Below, piece after piece: positions 26,782 through 37,623 of a stretch of 62,461 bases of DNA (position 1 is the stretch's first letter; every line of letters starts with the position of its first letter). The notes beneath the pieces were generated by a model. The model searched no databases. It was given only the letters and a program-made list of their open reading frames with translations, and was not told the origin of the DNA. The position numbers and the translations under genes are program-made. The stretch lies in the NCBI GenBank assembly GCA_030841285.1, contig JAVECW010000148.1:1-62461 (forward strand), in the 5' to 3' direction. Source of the stretch: Microbacteriaceae bacterium. GTDB taxonomy: Bacteria > Actinomycetota > Actinomycetes > Actinomycetales > Microbacteriaceae.

Positions 26782-28047
26782 TTAGTGCCGGACAAGTCGT
26801 TCGTACCACGCAAGCGCGGACTGGTCGGTCAGGCTCGCCACCTGGTCGACCACCACCCGCTTGCGTGCGGCGTCGTCCGACGCGCCACGCCAGTCCTCGG
26901 CAAAAGCGGGGTCGAGTTCATCCTGGCCGCGCTCGTACAGCACGCCCGCGAGCGTCACGAGCACCTGGCGCTGCTGCACGTAGATGGGCTGGCGCGTATT
27001 CCGCGACATGACAAAGGTCGCCACGATGCCCTTGAGCACCGCGATCTCGGCCTGGATGTCCTCCGGCACGACCACATTGGCGTCGAACCTCGCCAGGCTC
27101 GCCTGCGGTGCCGCCGCCCTCGTCGCTCGTGTCGCGGCTGCAGCGAAACGGCCGATCAACTCGCTCGTCAGGTTCTTGAGGCGGCCCTGCGCCTGCCGGC
27201 TGGAGTCCCAGCCATCCAGCCACACGTCAAGCGAGTCGAGTCGGTCGAACGCGGCAATCAGCTGGTCATGATCGAACTCGCCGCCGATCCACTCGTACAT
27301 CGAGGTCACCAACTCGTCGTGGTCGACCCTGCTGCCAAGCGCGGCGACGTCGATATAGCCGCTCACGACGGCATCCTCGAAGTCGTGCACCGAATACGCG
27401 ATGTCATCGGCGAGATCCATGACCTGCGCCTCGATGCAGCGCACGCGCTCTGGGGCGCCCGCGCGCATCCATTCGAAGGCGGCGACGTCGTCGGCGTAGA
27501 AGCCGAACTTCTCACGTCCGCTCGGGTCAGGGACGGAACTCGTCGCCGGCCACGGGTACTTACAGCTCGCATCGAGGCTGGCGCGGGTGAGGTTGAGACC
27601 GTACGCGCGGCCGTCTGCGCCGAACACCTTGGGTTCGAGCCTGGTCAGGAGGCGCAGTGTCTGCGCATTGCCCTCGAAACCGCCGATATCCAGCGCCCAG
27701 TCGTTCAGCGCGCGTTCGCCGTTGTGCCCGAACGGCGGATGCCCGATGTCGTGTGCGAGGCAGGCCGTGTCGACGACGTCTGGGTCGAGCCCGAGGCTGG
27801 TCGCGAGTTCGCGGCCCACCTGCGCGACCTCGAGTGAGTGGGTGAGTCGGTTCCGGGCGAAGTCGAGCCCAGCGGTCGGGCTCAGGACCTGAGTCTTCGC
27901 GGCGAGACGGCGGAGCGCGCTGGCGTGGAGCAGTCTCGCGCGATCCCTGGCGAAATCACTTCTCCGGCTCGAGTGCAGTTCGGGAAGCCAACGCTCGTGA
28001 TCGCGAGCCGTGTAACCCATCGAGCCGTCGTCAGCGTCGCCGTTCAT
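26782..28047 (-). CDS. dgt: deoxyguanosinetriphosphate triphosphohydrolase-like protein
   Basis: This HD-domain dNTPase of 421 residues hydrolyses dNTPs to nucleoside and triphosphate. Metal-binding residues are seen as His70 (RLTHSLEVAQVGRE), His99-Asp100 (LAHDIGHPPFGHNGE) and a later Asp in MDLADDIAYSVHDFED. The ATG at 28047 is chosen; a GTG two codons earlier is possible and the much longer frame upstream is shadow reading. It follows dusB closely and precedes the DUF4282 gene and dnaG, an order conserved in Actinobacteria. Confidence 0.94.
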   Translation of the reverse strand: MNGDADDGSMGYTARDHERWLPELHSSRRSDFARDRARLLHASALRRLAAKTQVLSPTAGLDFARNRLTHSLEVAQVGRELATSLGLDPDVVDTACLAHDIGHPPFGHNGERALNDWALDIGGFEGNAQTLRLLTRLEPKVFGADGRAYGLNLTRASLDASCKYPWPATSSVPDPSGREKFGFYADDVAAFEWMRAGAPERVRCIEAQVMDLADDIAYSVHDFEDAVVSGYIDVAALGSRVDHDELVTSMYEWIGGEFDHDQLIAAFDRLDSLDVWLDGWDSSRQAQGRLKNLTSELIGRFAAAATRATRAAAPQASLARFDANVVVPEDIQAEIAVLKGIVATFVMSRNTRQPIYVQQRQVLVTLAGVLYERGQDELDPAFAEDWRGASDDAARKRVVVDQVASLTDQSALAWYERLVRH

Positions 28048-28057
28048 CGTCACCCGA

Positions 28058-29248
28058 TCATCCCCCACTGTTGTCGATCTCTGCCTCGGCCAGTTCAACG
28101 CGCTCGTGCCCGACCAGGTCCCGATTCGCCAGCCAGCCATCGGGGAGAGACGGGTTCTTGGGAGTGCCTGCTCGTCCGCGCTGGCCCTCCGCACCTTCAC
28201 CAGGGTATGGCTGCGACCAGTCGAGAGTCGCGAGCAGGTCGTCGAGCTGGGCGAGGGACTCGACGGTCGCGAGACTCGCACGAAGGTCTCCACCGACGGG
28301 ATACCCCTTGAAGTACCAGGCAACGTGCTTGCGGATGTCGCGGCAACCGCGATCTTCGCTCTCGAAGAATTCGGCGAGCAGCTCGGCGTGGCGGCGGAAG
28401 GCCGAGGCGACCTCGCCAAGGGTGGGTCGGGCCTGGGCAGCCTCGGCGGTCTCTGGATCCAGCTCACCGGAACGCGCGTGGAACGCAGCGGCCAGGTCTC
28501 CGAACAACCACGGCCGGCCGAGGCAGCCGCGGCCGACCACGACGCCGTCGCAACCGGTCTGCTCGACCATGCGGATGGCATCCGCCGCGGACCAGATGTC
28601 GCCGTTGCCGAGCACGGGCGTGCCCGTGATCGTCTCCTTGAGCGTGGCGATGGCCGACCAGTCGGCCTGGCCGGAGTAGAACTCGGCGGCCGTGCGCGCG
28701 TGCAACGCGATCGCCGCGACGCCGGCCCCCTCGGCGGCCCTGGCCGCCTCGAGATAGGTGAGGTGATCGCTGTCGATGCCCTTGCGCATCTTGATCGTCA
28801 GAGGAATGTCGCCGGCGGCCTTGACCGCGCCTTCAACGATGTCGCGGAACAGCCCGAGCTTCCAGGGCAATGCGGCACCGCCGCCCTTGCGCGTGACCTT
28901 GGGCACGGGACATCCGAAGTTCAGGTCGATGTGATCGGCGCGATCTTCGGCCACCAGCATCGTCACGGCCTCTGAGACGGTCTTGGGGTCGACCCCGTAA
29001 AGCTGGATCGACCGTGGCGTCTCCGACTCATGGTGCGTGATGAGGCGCATCGACTCCGGCGTGCGTTCGACGAGCGCGCGCGAGGTGATCATCTCGCTCA
29101 CGTAGAGGCCGGCGCCGTACTCGCGACACAGCCTGCGGAAGGCCGTGTTCGTGATCCCCGCCATCGGGGCGAGCACGACGGGCACGTCGAGCACCAGCGG
29201 GCCAATGGCCAGCTGGGACGCAGGGCTTATCGTTGCAAGGGATGACAT
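28058..29248 (-). CDS. dusB: tRNA-dihydrouridine synthase (DusB family)
   Basis: This FMN enzyme of about 396 residues reduces uridines in tRNA D-loops. Signature parts are VVLAPMAGITNTAFRRLCR, the catalytic Cys in LNFGCPVPKVTRKGGGAAL, KMRKGIDSDHLTYLEAAR and GRGCLGRPWLF. The start is taken as the ATG at 29248 (MSSLATISP), because the earlier ATG at 29284 would overlap the ATG of the divergent gene. A short C-terminal extension is rich in Gly and charged residues. It is the first gene of a dusB-dgt-DUF4282-dnaG string. Confidence 0.93.
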   Translation of the reverse strand: MSSLATISPASQLAIGPLVLDVPVVLAPMAGITNTAFRRLCREYGAGLYVSEMITSRALVERTPESMRLITHHESETPRSIQLYGVDPKTVSEAVTMLVAEDRADHIDLNFGCPVPKVTRKGGGAALPWKLGLFRDIVEGAVKAAGDIPLTIKMRKGIDSDHLTYLEAARAAEGAGVAAIALHARTAAEFYSGQADWSAIATLKETITGTPVLGNGDIWSAADAIRMVEQTGCDGVVVGRGCLGRPWLFGDLAAAFHARSGELDPETAEAAQARPTLGEVASAFRRHAELLAEFFESEDRGCRDIRKHVAWYFKGYPVGGDLRASLATVESLAQLDDLLATLDWSQPYPGEGAEGQRGRAGTPKNPSLPDGWLANRDLVGHERVELAEAEIDNSGG

Positions 29249-29282
29249 TTGCACCAATTCTCCCAGAAAGCCGAGGTCGGTC

Positions 29283-29786
29283 ATGAATCAGGACACCGAA
29301 CTGGTCGGCCGGGCACGTGTCGAAGCGGATGCCGCGGCGCGAGATCTCGAGATTCGCATCGTTCAGCGGCCCAATGCCGGCAGCCTGAACGAGGCAGCCG
29401 AGCTGCTCGGCATCACGCCCGGCGACATCGTCAAGACCCTCGTCGTCAAGCGCGCCGACGGGACCTTCCTGTTCGCGCTTGTCCCTGGCGGTCGCAAGAT
29501 CTCCTGGCCCAAGCTGCGTGCGCTCGTCGGCGTGAACAAGCTCTCCCTGCCGGATCCGGCCATCGCGCTCCAGGCGACCGGCTACGAGCGCGGCACCATC
29601 ACGCCGCTCGGCAGCACCACCGCGTGGCCCGTTTACGCCGACGAACTGATCGTCGGCCCAGCACGACGGGCCGGCGCGGAGATCGCGATGGGCTCAGGCG
29701 AGGCGGGCTACAGCCTCTTCGTCGACGCCGATGCGCTTGTCGCCGCGTTCGACGCGACCGTGGCCGACATCACCGATCCGGAGTAG
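29283..29786 (+). CDS. YbaK/EbsC-family aminoacyl-tRNA deacylase
   Basis: This 167-residue single-domain protein has the YbaK-like fold. It hydrolyses mischarged tRNA (Cys-tRNA-Pro or related) in trans. Visible motifs are SLNEAAELLGITPGDIVKTLVVK, LVPGGRKISWPKLRAL and the late GSTTAWPVYADELI. The ATG at 29283 lies 35 bases from the probable dusB start, and the two reading frames begin in opposite directions over overlapping ATG/CAT bases. The precise tRNA substrate is not determinable. Confidence 0.87.
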   Translation: MNQDTELVGRARVEADAAARDLEIRIVQRPNAGSLNEAAELLGITPGDIVKTLVVKRADGTFLFALVPGGRKISWPKLRALVGVNKLSLPDPAIALQATGYERGTITPLGSTTAWPVYADELIVGPARRAGAEIAMGSGEAGYSLFVDADALVAAFDATVADITDPE

Positions 29787-29804
29787 TCGCAGCGAGCGGG
29801 CGGC

Positions 29805-29870
29805 GTCTGCGCCCACGCGTGGCGTGTGCGCCCGCGCGCCCGGGCGCAGACGTGTCAGGCGGGCGCAGAA
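29805..29870. terminator. GC-rich hairpin and repeat between convergent genes
   Basis: gtctgcgccc (29805-29814) is the exact complement of gggcgcagac (29842-29851), and gggcgcaga recurs at 29861. It lies between convergent ybaK-like and dsbA-like genes. No U-tract is visible. The rest of this 200-base gap holds nothing I can support. Confidence 0.55.
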
Positions 29871-29988
29871 ACCTCCGCGGGTGCGCGGACCTCGGTGGCG
29901 TCCGCCCCGGGAATGAGGCACGCGTCGCCCTCGCAGGCGATCGCATTCGGGTCACCGAGCGGCTGCAACCGCAGCACGCGGTCGGCCG

Positions 29989-30678
29989 TCACGCGGATGC
30001 CTCTTCGAGCTCGACCTGCGCGTCGCGTTCGGTCCAGACCTGCTCGAGAACCTGGGCGAAGGCGGCCGGCTCCTGGGCGCCAGACACGCCATACTTGCCG
30101 TCGATCACGAAGAACGGAACACCCTGGATGCCGTACTCCATCGCGAGCGACTGGTCGGCACGCACATCACCGAGGAATTCATCCGCTTCGAGCACCCGCA
30201 CGACCTCGGCGCGATCGAGTCCGATCTCCGCAGCGAGATCAGCGAGGTCGTGGACGCGGCCGACATGGCGCCCCTCCGTGAACAGCGCCTTGAACAGGCG
30301 CTCTTTCATCTCCAACTGCTTGCCGTGCGACTTCGCGTAGTGCAGGAGCTGGTGTGCCTTGACGGTGTTGGTGTGCTGCAGGGCGTCGTAGTCGTACTCG
30401 AGTCCGACGGATGCCGCGATTCCCGTCACACGCTCAAGCATTTGCCCGACCTGGGCCGGCTGGACGCCCTTGCGCTGAACGAGGTAGTCGACCGCACTGC
30501 CCTCGAAGTCGACCGGGGTATCGGGCGAAAGCTCGTAGCTGTGGTACTCGACCACCACGTCGCGATCCTCACCCGCAGCAGTGAAGGCGGTGGATCCCGC
30601 CTCAAACTTGCGCTTGCCGATGTAGCACCACGGGCACACGATGTCGGACCAGATGTCAACCTTGATGGGTTCAGTCAT
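29989..30678 (-). CDS. DsbA-family (FrnE-like) thiol oxidoreductase
   Basis: This is a 229-residue thioredoxin-fold protein with the redox motif CPWC (Cys15 and Cys18) in KVDIWSDIVCPWCYIGKRKF, an inserted helical domain, and the cis-Pro region GIQGVPFFVIDGKYGVSGAQ. There is no signal peptide, so it acts in the cytoplasm, like FrnE-type isomerases and oxidoreductases linked to oxidative stress. The ATG at 30678 is clear. It follows uppS on the same strand. Confidence 0.93.
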   Translation of the reverse strand: MTEPIKVDIWSDIVCPWCYIGKRKFEAGSTAFTAAGEDRDVVVEYHSYELSPDTPVDFEGSAVDYLVQRKGVQPAQVGQMLERVTGIAASVGLEYDYDALQHTNTVKAHQLLHYAKSHGKQLEMKERLFKALFTEGRHVGRVHDLADLAAEIGLDRAEVVRVLEADEFLGDVRADQSLAMEYGIQGVPFFVIDGKYGVSGAQEPAAFAQVLEQVWTERDAQVELEEASA

Positions 30679-30758
30679 ATTGACGCCAACTCACGTGGGG
30701 GCCGGTTTATGCCCGCGGGCGGCAATCCTGCGGGCAACTGTGCGAAAGGCAAGTCGAC

Positions 30759-31562
30759 CTACGCCGTCGGCGTGTCGACCGCACCACCGAAACGACGGTT
30801 GCGCGTTGCGTAGAGCCCGACGGCCTCCCAGAGCTGCTCCCGGGTGAAGTCCGGCCAGAGCGTGTCGAGGAACACCATCTCTGCGTACGCGCTCTGCCAG
30901 AGCATGAAGTTGCTGGTGCGCTGCTCCCCCGAGCTCCGCACGAAGAGGTCCACGTCGGGGAGCTCCGGCGCATACAGCTGCTTCTGGATGGCCCGTTCGG
31001 TGATCGCGGACGGCTTGAGGCGACCGGCCGCCACCTCTTCGGCGAGCGCTCGCACGGCATCCGCGATTTCGGTGCGTCCGCCGTAGTTGACGCACATCGT
31101 CAATGTCAGGGTGTGGTTGCCCGCCGTGAGCCGCTCGGCGAACTTCAGTTCCTTGATGACGGATGACCACAACCGAGGCTTTCGCCCCGCCCACCGCACG
31201 CGCACGCCCCACTCGTTGAGCTGGTCCCTGCGTCGGTGCAGCACATCGCGGTTGAAGCCCATCAGGAAGCGCACTTCTTCGGGCGAGCGCTTCCAGTTCT
31301 CGGTCGAGAACGCATAGACGCTCAGGTGCTTGACACCGATCTGGATCGCGCCGGCCACCACGTCGAGCAGGGCGGCTTCTCCCGCGCGATGTCCTTCGAT
31401 CCTCGTCAGCCCTCGACGATTCGCCCACCTGCCGTTGCCATCCATGACGATCGCGACATGTTCGGGAACGGCGGCGGGATCGATTGCCGGCGGATAGAGT
31501 CCGGTCCAGTCGAGCGGGCGGAACTCGACAGCATCCCGGTGCGTGTATGGCTTGGGCGTCAC
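30759..31562 (-). CDS. uppS: isoprenyl transferase (undecaprenyl diphosphate synthase)
   Basis: This 267-residue cis-prenyltransferase makes the C55 lipid carrier for cell wall synthesis. The diagnostic loop is [17 protein letters not shown] with catalytic Asp41. [17 protein letters not shown] and [20 protein letters not shown] bind isopentenyl diphosphate. The GTG start at 31562 overlaps the recO stop (GTGA). The recO-uppS pair is conserved in Actinobacteria. The frame continues upstream but only as recO shadow. Confidence 0.96.
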   Translation of the reverse strand: MTPKPYTHRDAVEFRPLDWTGLYPPAIDPAAVPEHVAIVMDGNGRWANRRGLTRIEGHRAGEAALLDVVAGAIQIGVKHLSVYAFSTENWKRSPEEVRFLMGFNRDVLHRRRDQLNEWGVRVRWAGRKPRLWSSVIKELKFAERLTAGNHTLTLTMCVNYGGRTEIADAVRALAEEVAAGRLKPSAITERAIQKQLYAPELPDVDLFVRSSGEQRTSNFMLWQSAYAEMVFLDTLWPDFTREQLWEAVGLYATRNRRFGGAVDTPTA

Positions 31563-32290
31563 TCGTGCTCCCTCGAGACGTGCTGCAACGAGCGCAGCCC
31601 GCGCTCGAGGTGCCACTGCGTGTACGCGGCGACGACGCCACTCGCCTTCGACCTGGTGGTCTCGCACGCCTCCTCGGCCTGAACCCAGTCACCGGAGAGC
31701 AAAGCGCCAAGCAGGTCGACCGTCTCCGCATCGAGGCGCGGCGCTCCCTGCGGCGCGCAGTCGTCGCACACCACCCCGCCGAGCTGGACCACGATCGACA
31801 GGTGCGGGCCCGGCGCACCGCAGCGCGCACAATCCATGAAGCTGGGCGCCCATCCTCCCATCGAGAGGGCGCGCAGCAGGTAGGAGTCGAGAGTCAGGCT
31901 CGCGCCGTGTTCGCGCCGGGAGAGCGAGCGGAGCGCGCCGACGAGGAGCAAGTACTGCTGCAGCGAACCCTCGGCCTCCGTGAGCTTGTCCGCGGCCTCG
32001 ACCATGGCATTCGCGGCCGTGTAGCTCGCGTAGTCATCCGCGATGGATGCCCCGTATGCGCCGATCGACTCTGCCTGCGTGATGATGTCGAGGCTTCGCC
32101 CCTCGTAGAGCTGCACGTCGGCGACCATGAACGGTTCAAGCCGTGATCCGAACTTGGACGCCGTGCGCCGAACGCCCTTGGCGACCGCGCGGACCTTGCC
32201 GTGCTGGCGCGTCAGCATCGTCACAATGCGGTCGGCCTCACCCAGTTTGTGGGTGCGCAGCACGACGGCTTCATCACGATAGACAGGCAC
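31559..32290 (-). CDS. recO: DNA repair protein RecO
   Basis: RecO has 243 residues and loads RecA by displacing SSB in the RecFOR pathway. It has the N-terminal OB-fold ([20 protein letters not shown], then [21 protein letters not shown]) and a C-terminal helical part with a CxxC-x16-CxxC zinc site ([11 protein letters not shown], then VVCDDC). The GTG at 32290 gives the conserved N-terminus. GGAGGT lies directly against this GTG, an unusually short spacing. An extended frame upstream lacks family similarity. Confidence 0.94.
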   Translation of the reverse strand: MPVYRDEAVVLRTHKLGEADRIVTMLTRQHGKVRAVAKGVRRTASKFGSRLEPFMVADVQLYEGRSLDIITQAESIGAYGASIADDYASYTAANAMVEAADKLTEAEGSLQQYLLLVGALRSLSRREHGASLTLDSYLLRALSMGGWAPSFMDCARCGAPGPHLSIVVQLGGVVCDDCAPQGAPRLDAETVDLLGALLSGDWVQAEEACETTRSKASGVVAAYTQWHLERGLRSLQHVSREHE

Positions 32291-32368
32291 ACCTCCAGTA
32301 TCCCGCGCCTCCGGCCGGAACCCCGCGCGGCTCGTCGGGATGAGCGAGCGCCGTGATAGAAGAGACAT

Positions 32369-33094
32369 ATGCACGCGACGCTCTTCGCGAACCCACTCGC
32401 GACGGTCTTCGCGATCCCGCACGCGACAGTCTTCGCGATCCCGCTCTGGGCGGATCTACTCGCCGTGGGCATCGGCAGCGTGCAGGGGGCGATGTACGCG
32501 TCCCAGTTCCGTAACCGCAGGCTCGACCTTCTCGGAATCGCGATCATCGGCTTCGCTACGGGGGTCGGCGGCGGACTCTTGCGCGACCTCCTGCTCGTCA
32601 CACCACCCGTCGCGTTCAGCACCAATTGGTACCTGCCGATGACAGTCGTCGCTGCCTTGCTCGGGATGCTTCTGGCTCGCGTTTTCACCCGCATCGACCC
32701 GCTGATCGCACTCCTCGACGCGCTCACGATCGGCCTGTTCGGCGCGATCGGAGCGACGAAGGCGCTCTCACTCGGACTGCCAGAGATTCCCGCAATCTTC
32801 GTCGGCGTCATCTCGGCCGTCGGCGGCTCGATCCTGCGCGACCTCCTGCTGACGATGCCCATCGCACTCATGCACGTCGGATCGCTCTATGCCGTAGCGG
32901 CAGGGGTCGGCACGACCACGCTGGTGATCCTCGTGGACCTCGGCACGCCCATCACGATCGCGGCGGTCACCGGTGTCGTGGTCACGACGGTGATCCGCCT
33001 GCTCGCCGTGCGTTTCGGTTGGAGCCTGCCGGAGCAGCGATCGATCAGCCGACTGCCGAGGCCGCGCTGGCCGCGGCTGTCGAACCGCGGTTAG
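32369..33094 (+). CDS. TRIC-family (UPF0126) cation channel protein
   Basis: This 241-residue membrane protein has two tandem UPF0126/TRIC units of three helices each, plus a last helix. Each unit carries GxGGxLLRDLLL ([17 protein letters not shown], then [15 protein letters not shown]). TRIC proteins form trimeric monovalent-cation channels. The N-terminus, before the first helix, has three 8-residue repeats ([24 protein letters not shown]). The gene is inverted within the leuA-recO interval and convergent with leuA. A basic Arg/Pro tail ends the protein. Confidence 0.9.
   Translation: MHATLFANPLATVFAIPHATVFAIPLWADLLAVGIGSVQGAMYASQFRNRRLDLLGIAIIGFATGVGGGLLRDLLLVTPPVAFSTNWYLPMTVVAALLGMLLARVFTRIDPLIALLDALTIGLFGAIGATKALSLGLPEIPAIFVGVISAVGGSILRDLLLTMPIALMHVGSLYAVAAGVGTTTLVILVDLGTPITIAAVTGVVVTTVIRLLAVRFGWSLPEQRSISRLPRPRWPRLSNRG
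32371..32442. repeat. three 24-base tandem repeats at the TRIC gene start
   Basis: Units are 32371-32394, 32395-32418 and 32419-32442, sharing tcttcgcga and the codons of (H/L)ATxFAxP. The period keeps the frame. Confidence 0.88.
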
Positions 33095-33096
33095 AC

Positions 33097-33141
33097 GCCG
33101 GCCAACGAGACACCGGCCAAGGAGACACCGACTAACACCGA
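33097..33141. repeat. 15-base direct repeats in the TRIC-leuA convergent gap
   Basis: Two 15-base units, gccggccaacgagac and accggccaaggagac, are adjacent and a diverged third follows. Related gccgacgagac sequence recurs near 33158. They begin just past the TRIC stop. Confidence 0.75.
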
Positions 33142-33179
33142 CCGGCTCAACACCCAGCCGACGAGACGCCGACTAGCTC

Positions 33180-34985
<1,806 letters not shown>

Positions 34986-35002
34986 TCAGCCAACGACGAA
35001 CT

Positions 35003-35040
35003 CCGCGACGAGTGAGGCCTCAGATTAGGACTCGTCGCGG
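35003..35040 (-). promoter_or_regulatory. 11-bp perfect hairpin of the leuA leader
   Basis: The 5' arm overlaps the last codons of the leader peptide (CRDES) and the stop lies in the loop. No U-tract follows, so simple transcription termination is not evident. Confidence 0.8.
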
Positions 35041-35066
35041 CAGCTAAGGAGGAGCAGACCGTACAC
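35025..35066 (-). CDS. leu leader peptide (VYGLLLLSCRDES)
   Basis: This is a 13-codon open frame read GTG-TAC-GGT-CTG-CTC-CTC-CTT-AGC-TGC-CGC-GAC-GAG-TCC-TAA. Four consecutive Leu codons are the sensor for charged tRNA-Leu. An extended -10-like motif, TGGTATTCT, ends at 35074, eight bases before the GTG, so the peptide may be translated from a leaderless mRNA. If transcription instead comes from upstream, AGGTGG lies 13 bases from the GTG. Confidence 0.75.
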   Translation of the reverse strand: MYGLLLLSCRDES

Positions 35067-35073
35067 AAGGTCC

Positions 35074-35082
35074 AGAATACCA
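35074..35082 (-). promoter_or_regulatory. possible extended -10 promoter of leuA
   Basis: TGGTATTCT matches an extended -10 (TGn followed by a TATAAT-like hexamer). No good -35 element is seen. The start site would fall at or next to the leader GTG. Confidence 0.35.
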
Positions 35083-35094
35083 CCTGCCGATCTG

Positions 35095-37623
35095 TCAGCG
35101 GCGGCCACGCACCAGATTCGCAGCCTGGCGAACGGAGATGCCGGGCAAGTATGCGCGCACGAGCGCGGCACCGATGAGCGGCAGGGTGACCGGATCGGGG
35201 TACGCCATGATCAGCGGGCGGAATTCGGGCTGGAACTTGCGCTTGAACTTCAGCAAGGAGCGAAACCCGTACACGGGCTCGAGGGACGAACTCAGGTAAC
35301 CGAGAACACGATCCATCGCCGTCGGCTCGTCCTCTCGCTCGGCCGCGGTGTGCGCAAGCGGCGCTGCGGACAGGCTCATGAACTCGACGCCTTGTTCGCG
35401 CATGCGCGTCGCAGACTCCGCGATCAGGAACTCCATCACACCATTGATGCTGCCAGGGCGTCGGCGCATGAAGTCGAGGGTCCACCCCACGACGGCACCA
35501 TTCCGATAGGACGGAAGCCAGCTCGTGACGCCCTGTACCCATCCGTCCGCATCGAGGGCGAGCATGAGGCGCACGGCAGGGTCGTGCAGTTCGTCGAGGC
35601 TTCCAAGCGTGAAGCCCATCTCCGGCAGGTCTTTCTCGGCCACCCACTGCTCCGAGATCTCGGAGATCTGGCTCGCGATGCCCAGGGGCAGGGCGCCATA
35701 GCTCGTCCACACGGCCCGGATGCCGGCACGCTCCGCACGGTTGACCGAGGTGCGGACATCCTGCCATTTCTTGCCCGAGGTGTTCCACTTCTGGGGCCGG
35801 ACGACGGTCTCCTCTGCGACCACCATGGTCGTCCACCCCATCGACTCGAAGTCGGGCGCGAGGGTGTACGCGACGCTATAGAAGACCGGAACCCACCCGT
35901 TGTCGTCGCAGTAGCGGGCGAACCGCTCGATCGTGCCGTCGTAGGATACTGGGGTGCCGAACGGACCTCCCGTGGTCAGCGCGACCCGTCCGACCACGCG
36001 GTAGGCCACGGCTGCGCCGCCGACCGGGTCGAACCAGTAGGAGTTACCTGCCCAGGTCGTCATGAAGGCGAGGGCGTCTCCCCCGCCGCGGGTGAGCAAG
36101 GCACGCGCACGCGCGGCGCCACTCCCGCGTTCCTTCGACGGGTTCTCGATGATCGGGCGGATCGCGGCGAGGATGACGACAGCCCAGAAGACCGGTCCGA
36201 CGCCGTGGTAGAGCAGCATGCCGACCGGAGAGGCCGGGAGGAAGTTGGCGCTCTGGTGGCGAAGGAAGGCGACGGGGATGAAGCGCTCGGAGACCGAGGA
36301 GAACAGCGTGGCAACATCCACCGGCCGGGTGAACGCGGTCTCGCGAAACAGGAAGCCTACGACGACGTAGACGAGGGCAAGCCCGAGGCCCGCGACCACG
36401 ATCGTCACGATATATTGCCGCACTCGCCGCGCCGAGGTCAGCACCGGGAAGTGCCGACGCATGACGATGAGCAGTATCGCGATCACGAGAGGCAATGCGA
36501 CCGAGACGGCGAGCGAAACCACGATCTCCCAGTAGCGCGCAGTCGGCCGGACGACGTAAGGCTCGCCAGCCACGGGAAGGAAGCCGAAGAAGTATGCGGC
36601 GAGAACGGCGAGCATGCCGTTGACCGCGACCGCGATCCACAGGGCGAACCGGCGACCACGCAGGAGGCCGTACGCGGCGACGAGGAGGACGAGCAGTGGG
36701 ATCACGGAGACGAGGATGGGTCCAACACCGTTGATGCGTTCGAGCGTGATGTCTCGGAGGCAGGTGCGGGTGAGGTTGAACACCTGGCACCGATCCAACA
36801 GGTCGCCCGGGTTGGGAACGTCATAGGTGAAGAGCAGGCCGATGGGCGCAAGCGGGCCATAGCGCGAAGCGGAGAGCAGCGCGACGACGGGGCCGACGGC
36901 GGTGAGCGCGACGACGGATGCCATCAGCACCCTGATCTCGTGGTGAGAGCTCCGAACCCAGCCGAGCACTCTCTTGGCTGGTCGGAGCAGCGGCCCGAGC
37001 CCAAGCCCGGCGATGACGGCAAGCAGGCGATACATGTCGGATGGCTGGCCGGAGTAGAGCAGGAAGACGAGGCACACGACCAGCGTGAGCACTCGGATGC
37101 GACGCCGCCAGAGAACACTCGCGAATCCGCTTGCGGTCATGATGGTGCCGCCGATAGCGGTCAGCGGGTCGAGTGTCACGAGTTCAACGACATTGCGCGA
37201 CCACATCTCACCGCCCCGGTTGCCGAACACCTGGATCCCCACGCCGAGGACCGTACCGATGACGGGCGTGGCGACGAACGCCAGCGCCGTACGCCAGAAC
37301 CCCATCAGTCCTTCGGCCGCGCCGATGAGCACGACCACCAGGATGAGCGTGACCACGAGTTCGACCAGGTTGTTGGTGAACAGCACCGCGGTCACCGGGC
37401 TCCACCAGTGACCCTGCTCGACGAGCGGTTCGAATCCCGTCCCCACCAAGGCGCGCGCGCTGCGATGCGGGCCGATGATCGGCCCTGTCACGAGTGCAGC
37501 GACGAAGACCAGGGTCGCGACCCCGAAAGTGAATGGCCTGGCACGCATGACGCGGCCGAGCGCCATCGTGGCCGCCCGCAATTGGCCGAACCATTGCGCC
37601 GTGGACGGCACGCCTTCGGTCAT
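35095..37623 (-). CDS. MprF-like aminoacyl-phosphatidylglycerol synthase/flippase
   Basis: This 842-residue membrane enzyme has about twelve hydrophobic helices in the first ~500 residues, including a rhomboid-like part near residues 75-140 (HWWSPVTAVLFTNNLVELVV). A C-terminal DUF2156 domain follows, the catalytic GNAT-type fold of MprF/LysX proteins (WNTSGKKWQDVRTSVNRAE, then SLSAAPLAHT). Such enzymes transfer an amino acid from aminoacyl-tRNA to a membrane lipid and alter surface charge; Lys versus Ala cannot be told. The start ATG overlaps the stop of the upstream esterase gene (TGATG), so the two are coupled. It lies between era and leuA as an insertion in the conserved block. Confidence 0.85.
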   Translation of the reverse strand: MTEGVPSTAQWFGQLRAATMALGRVMRARPFTFGVATLVFVAALVTGPIIGPHRSARALVGTGFEPLVEQGHWWSPVTAVLFTNNLVELVVTLILVVVLIGAAEGLMGFWRTALAFVATPVIGTVLGVGIQVFGNRGGEMWSRNVVELVTLDPLTAIGGTIMTASGFASVLWRRRIRVLTLVVCLVFLLYSGQPSDMYRLLAVIAGLGLGPLLRPAKRVLGWVRSSHHEIRVLMASVVALTAVGPVVALLSASRYGPLAPIGLLFTYDVPNPGDLLDRCQVFNLTRTCLRDITLERINGVGPILVSVIPLLVLLVAAYGLLRGRRFALWIAVAVNGMLAVLAAYFFGFLPVAGEPYVVRPTARYWEIVVSLAVSVALPLVIAILLIVMRRHFPVLTSARRVRQYIVTIVVAGLGLALVYVVVGFLFRETAFTRPVDVATLFSSVSERFIPVAFLRHQSANFLPASPVGMLLYHGVGPVFWAVVILAAIRPIIENPSKERGSGAARARALLTRGGGDALAFMTTWAGNSYWFDPVGGAAVAYRVVGRVALTTGGPFGTPVSYDGTIERFARYCDDNGWVPVFYSVAYTLAPDFESMGWTTMVVAEETVVRPQKWNTSGKKWQDVRTSVNRAERAGIRAVWTSYGALPLGIASQISEISEQWVAEKDLPEMGFTLGSLDELHDPAVRLMLALDADGWVQGVTSWLPSYRNGAVVGWTLDFMRRRPGSINGVMEFLIAESATRMREQGVEFMSLSAAPLAHTAAEREDEPTAMDRVLGYLSSSLEPVYGFRSLLKFKRKFQPEFRPLIMAYPDPVTLPLIGAALVRAYLPGISVRQAANLVRGRR

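Noticed and set aside
35003-35040. Classical transcription terminator in the leuA leader
   Set aside because: The 11-bp stem has no U-tract and the competing pairing involves the ribosome site, so translational control fits better.
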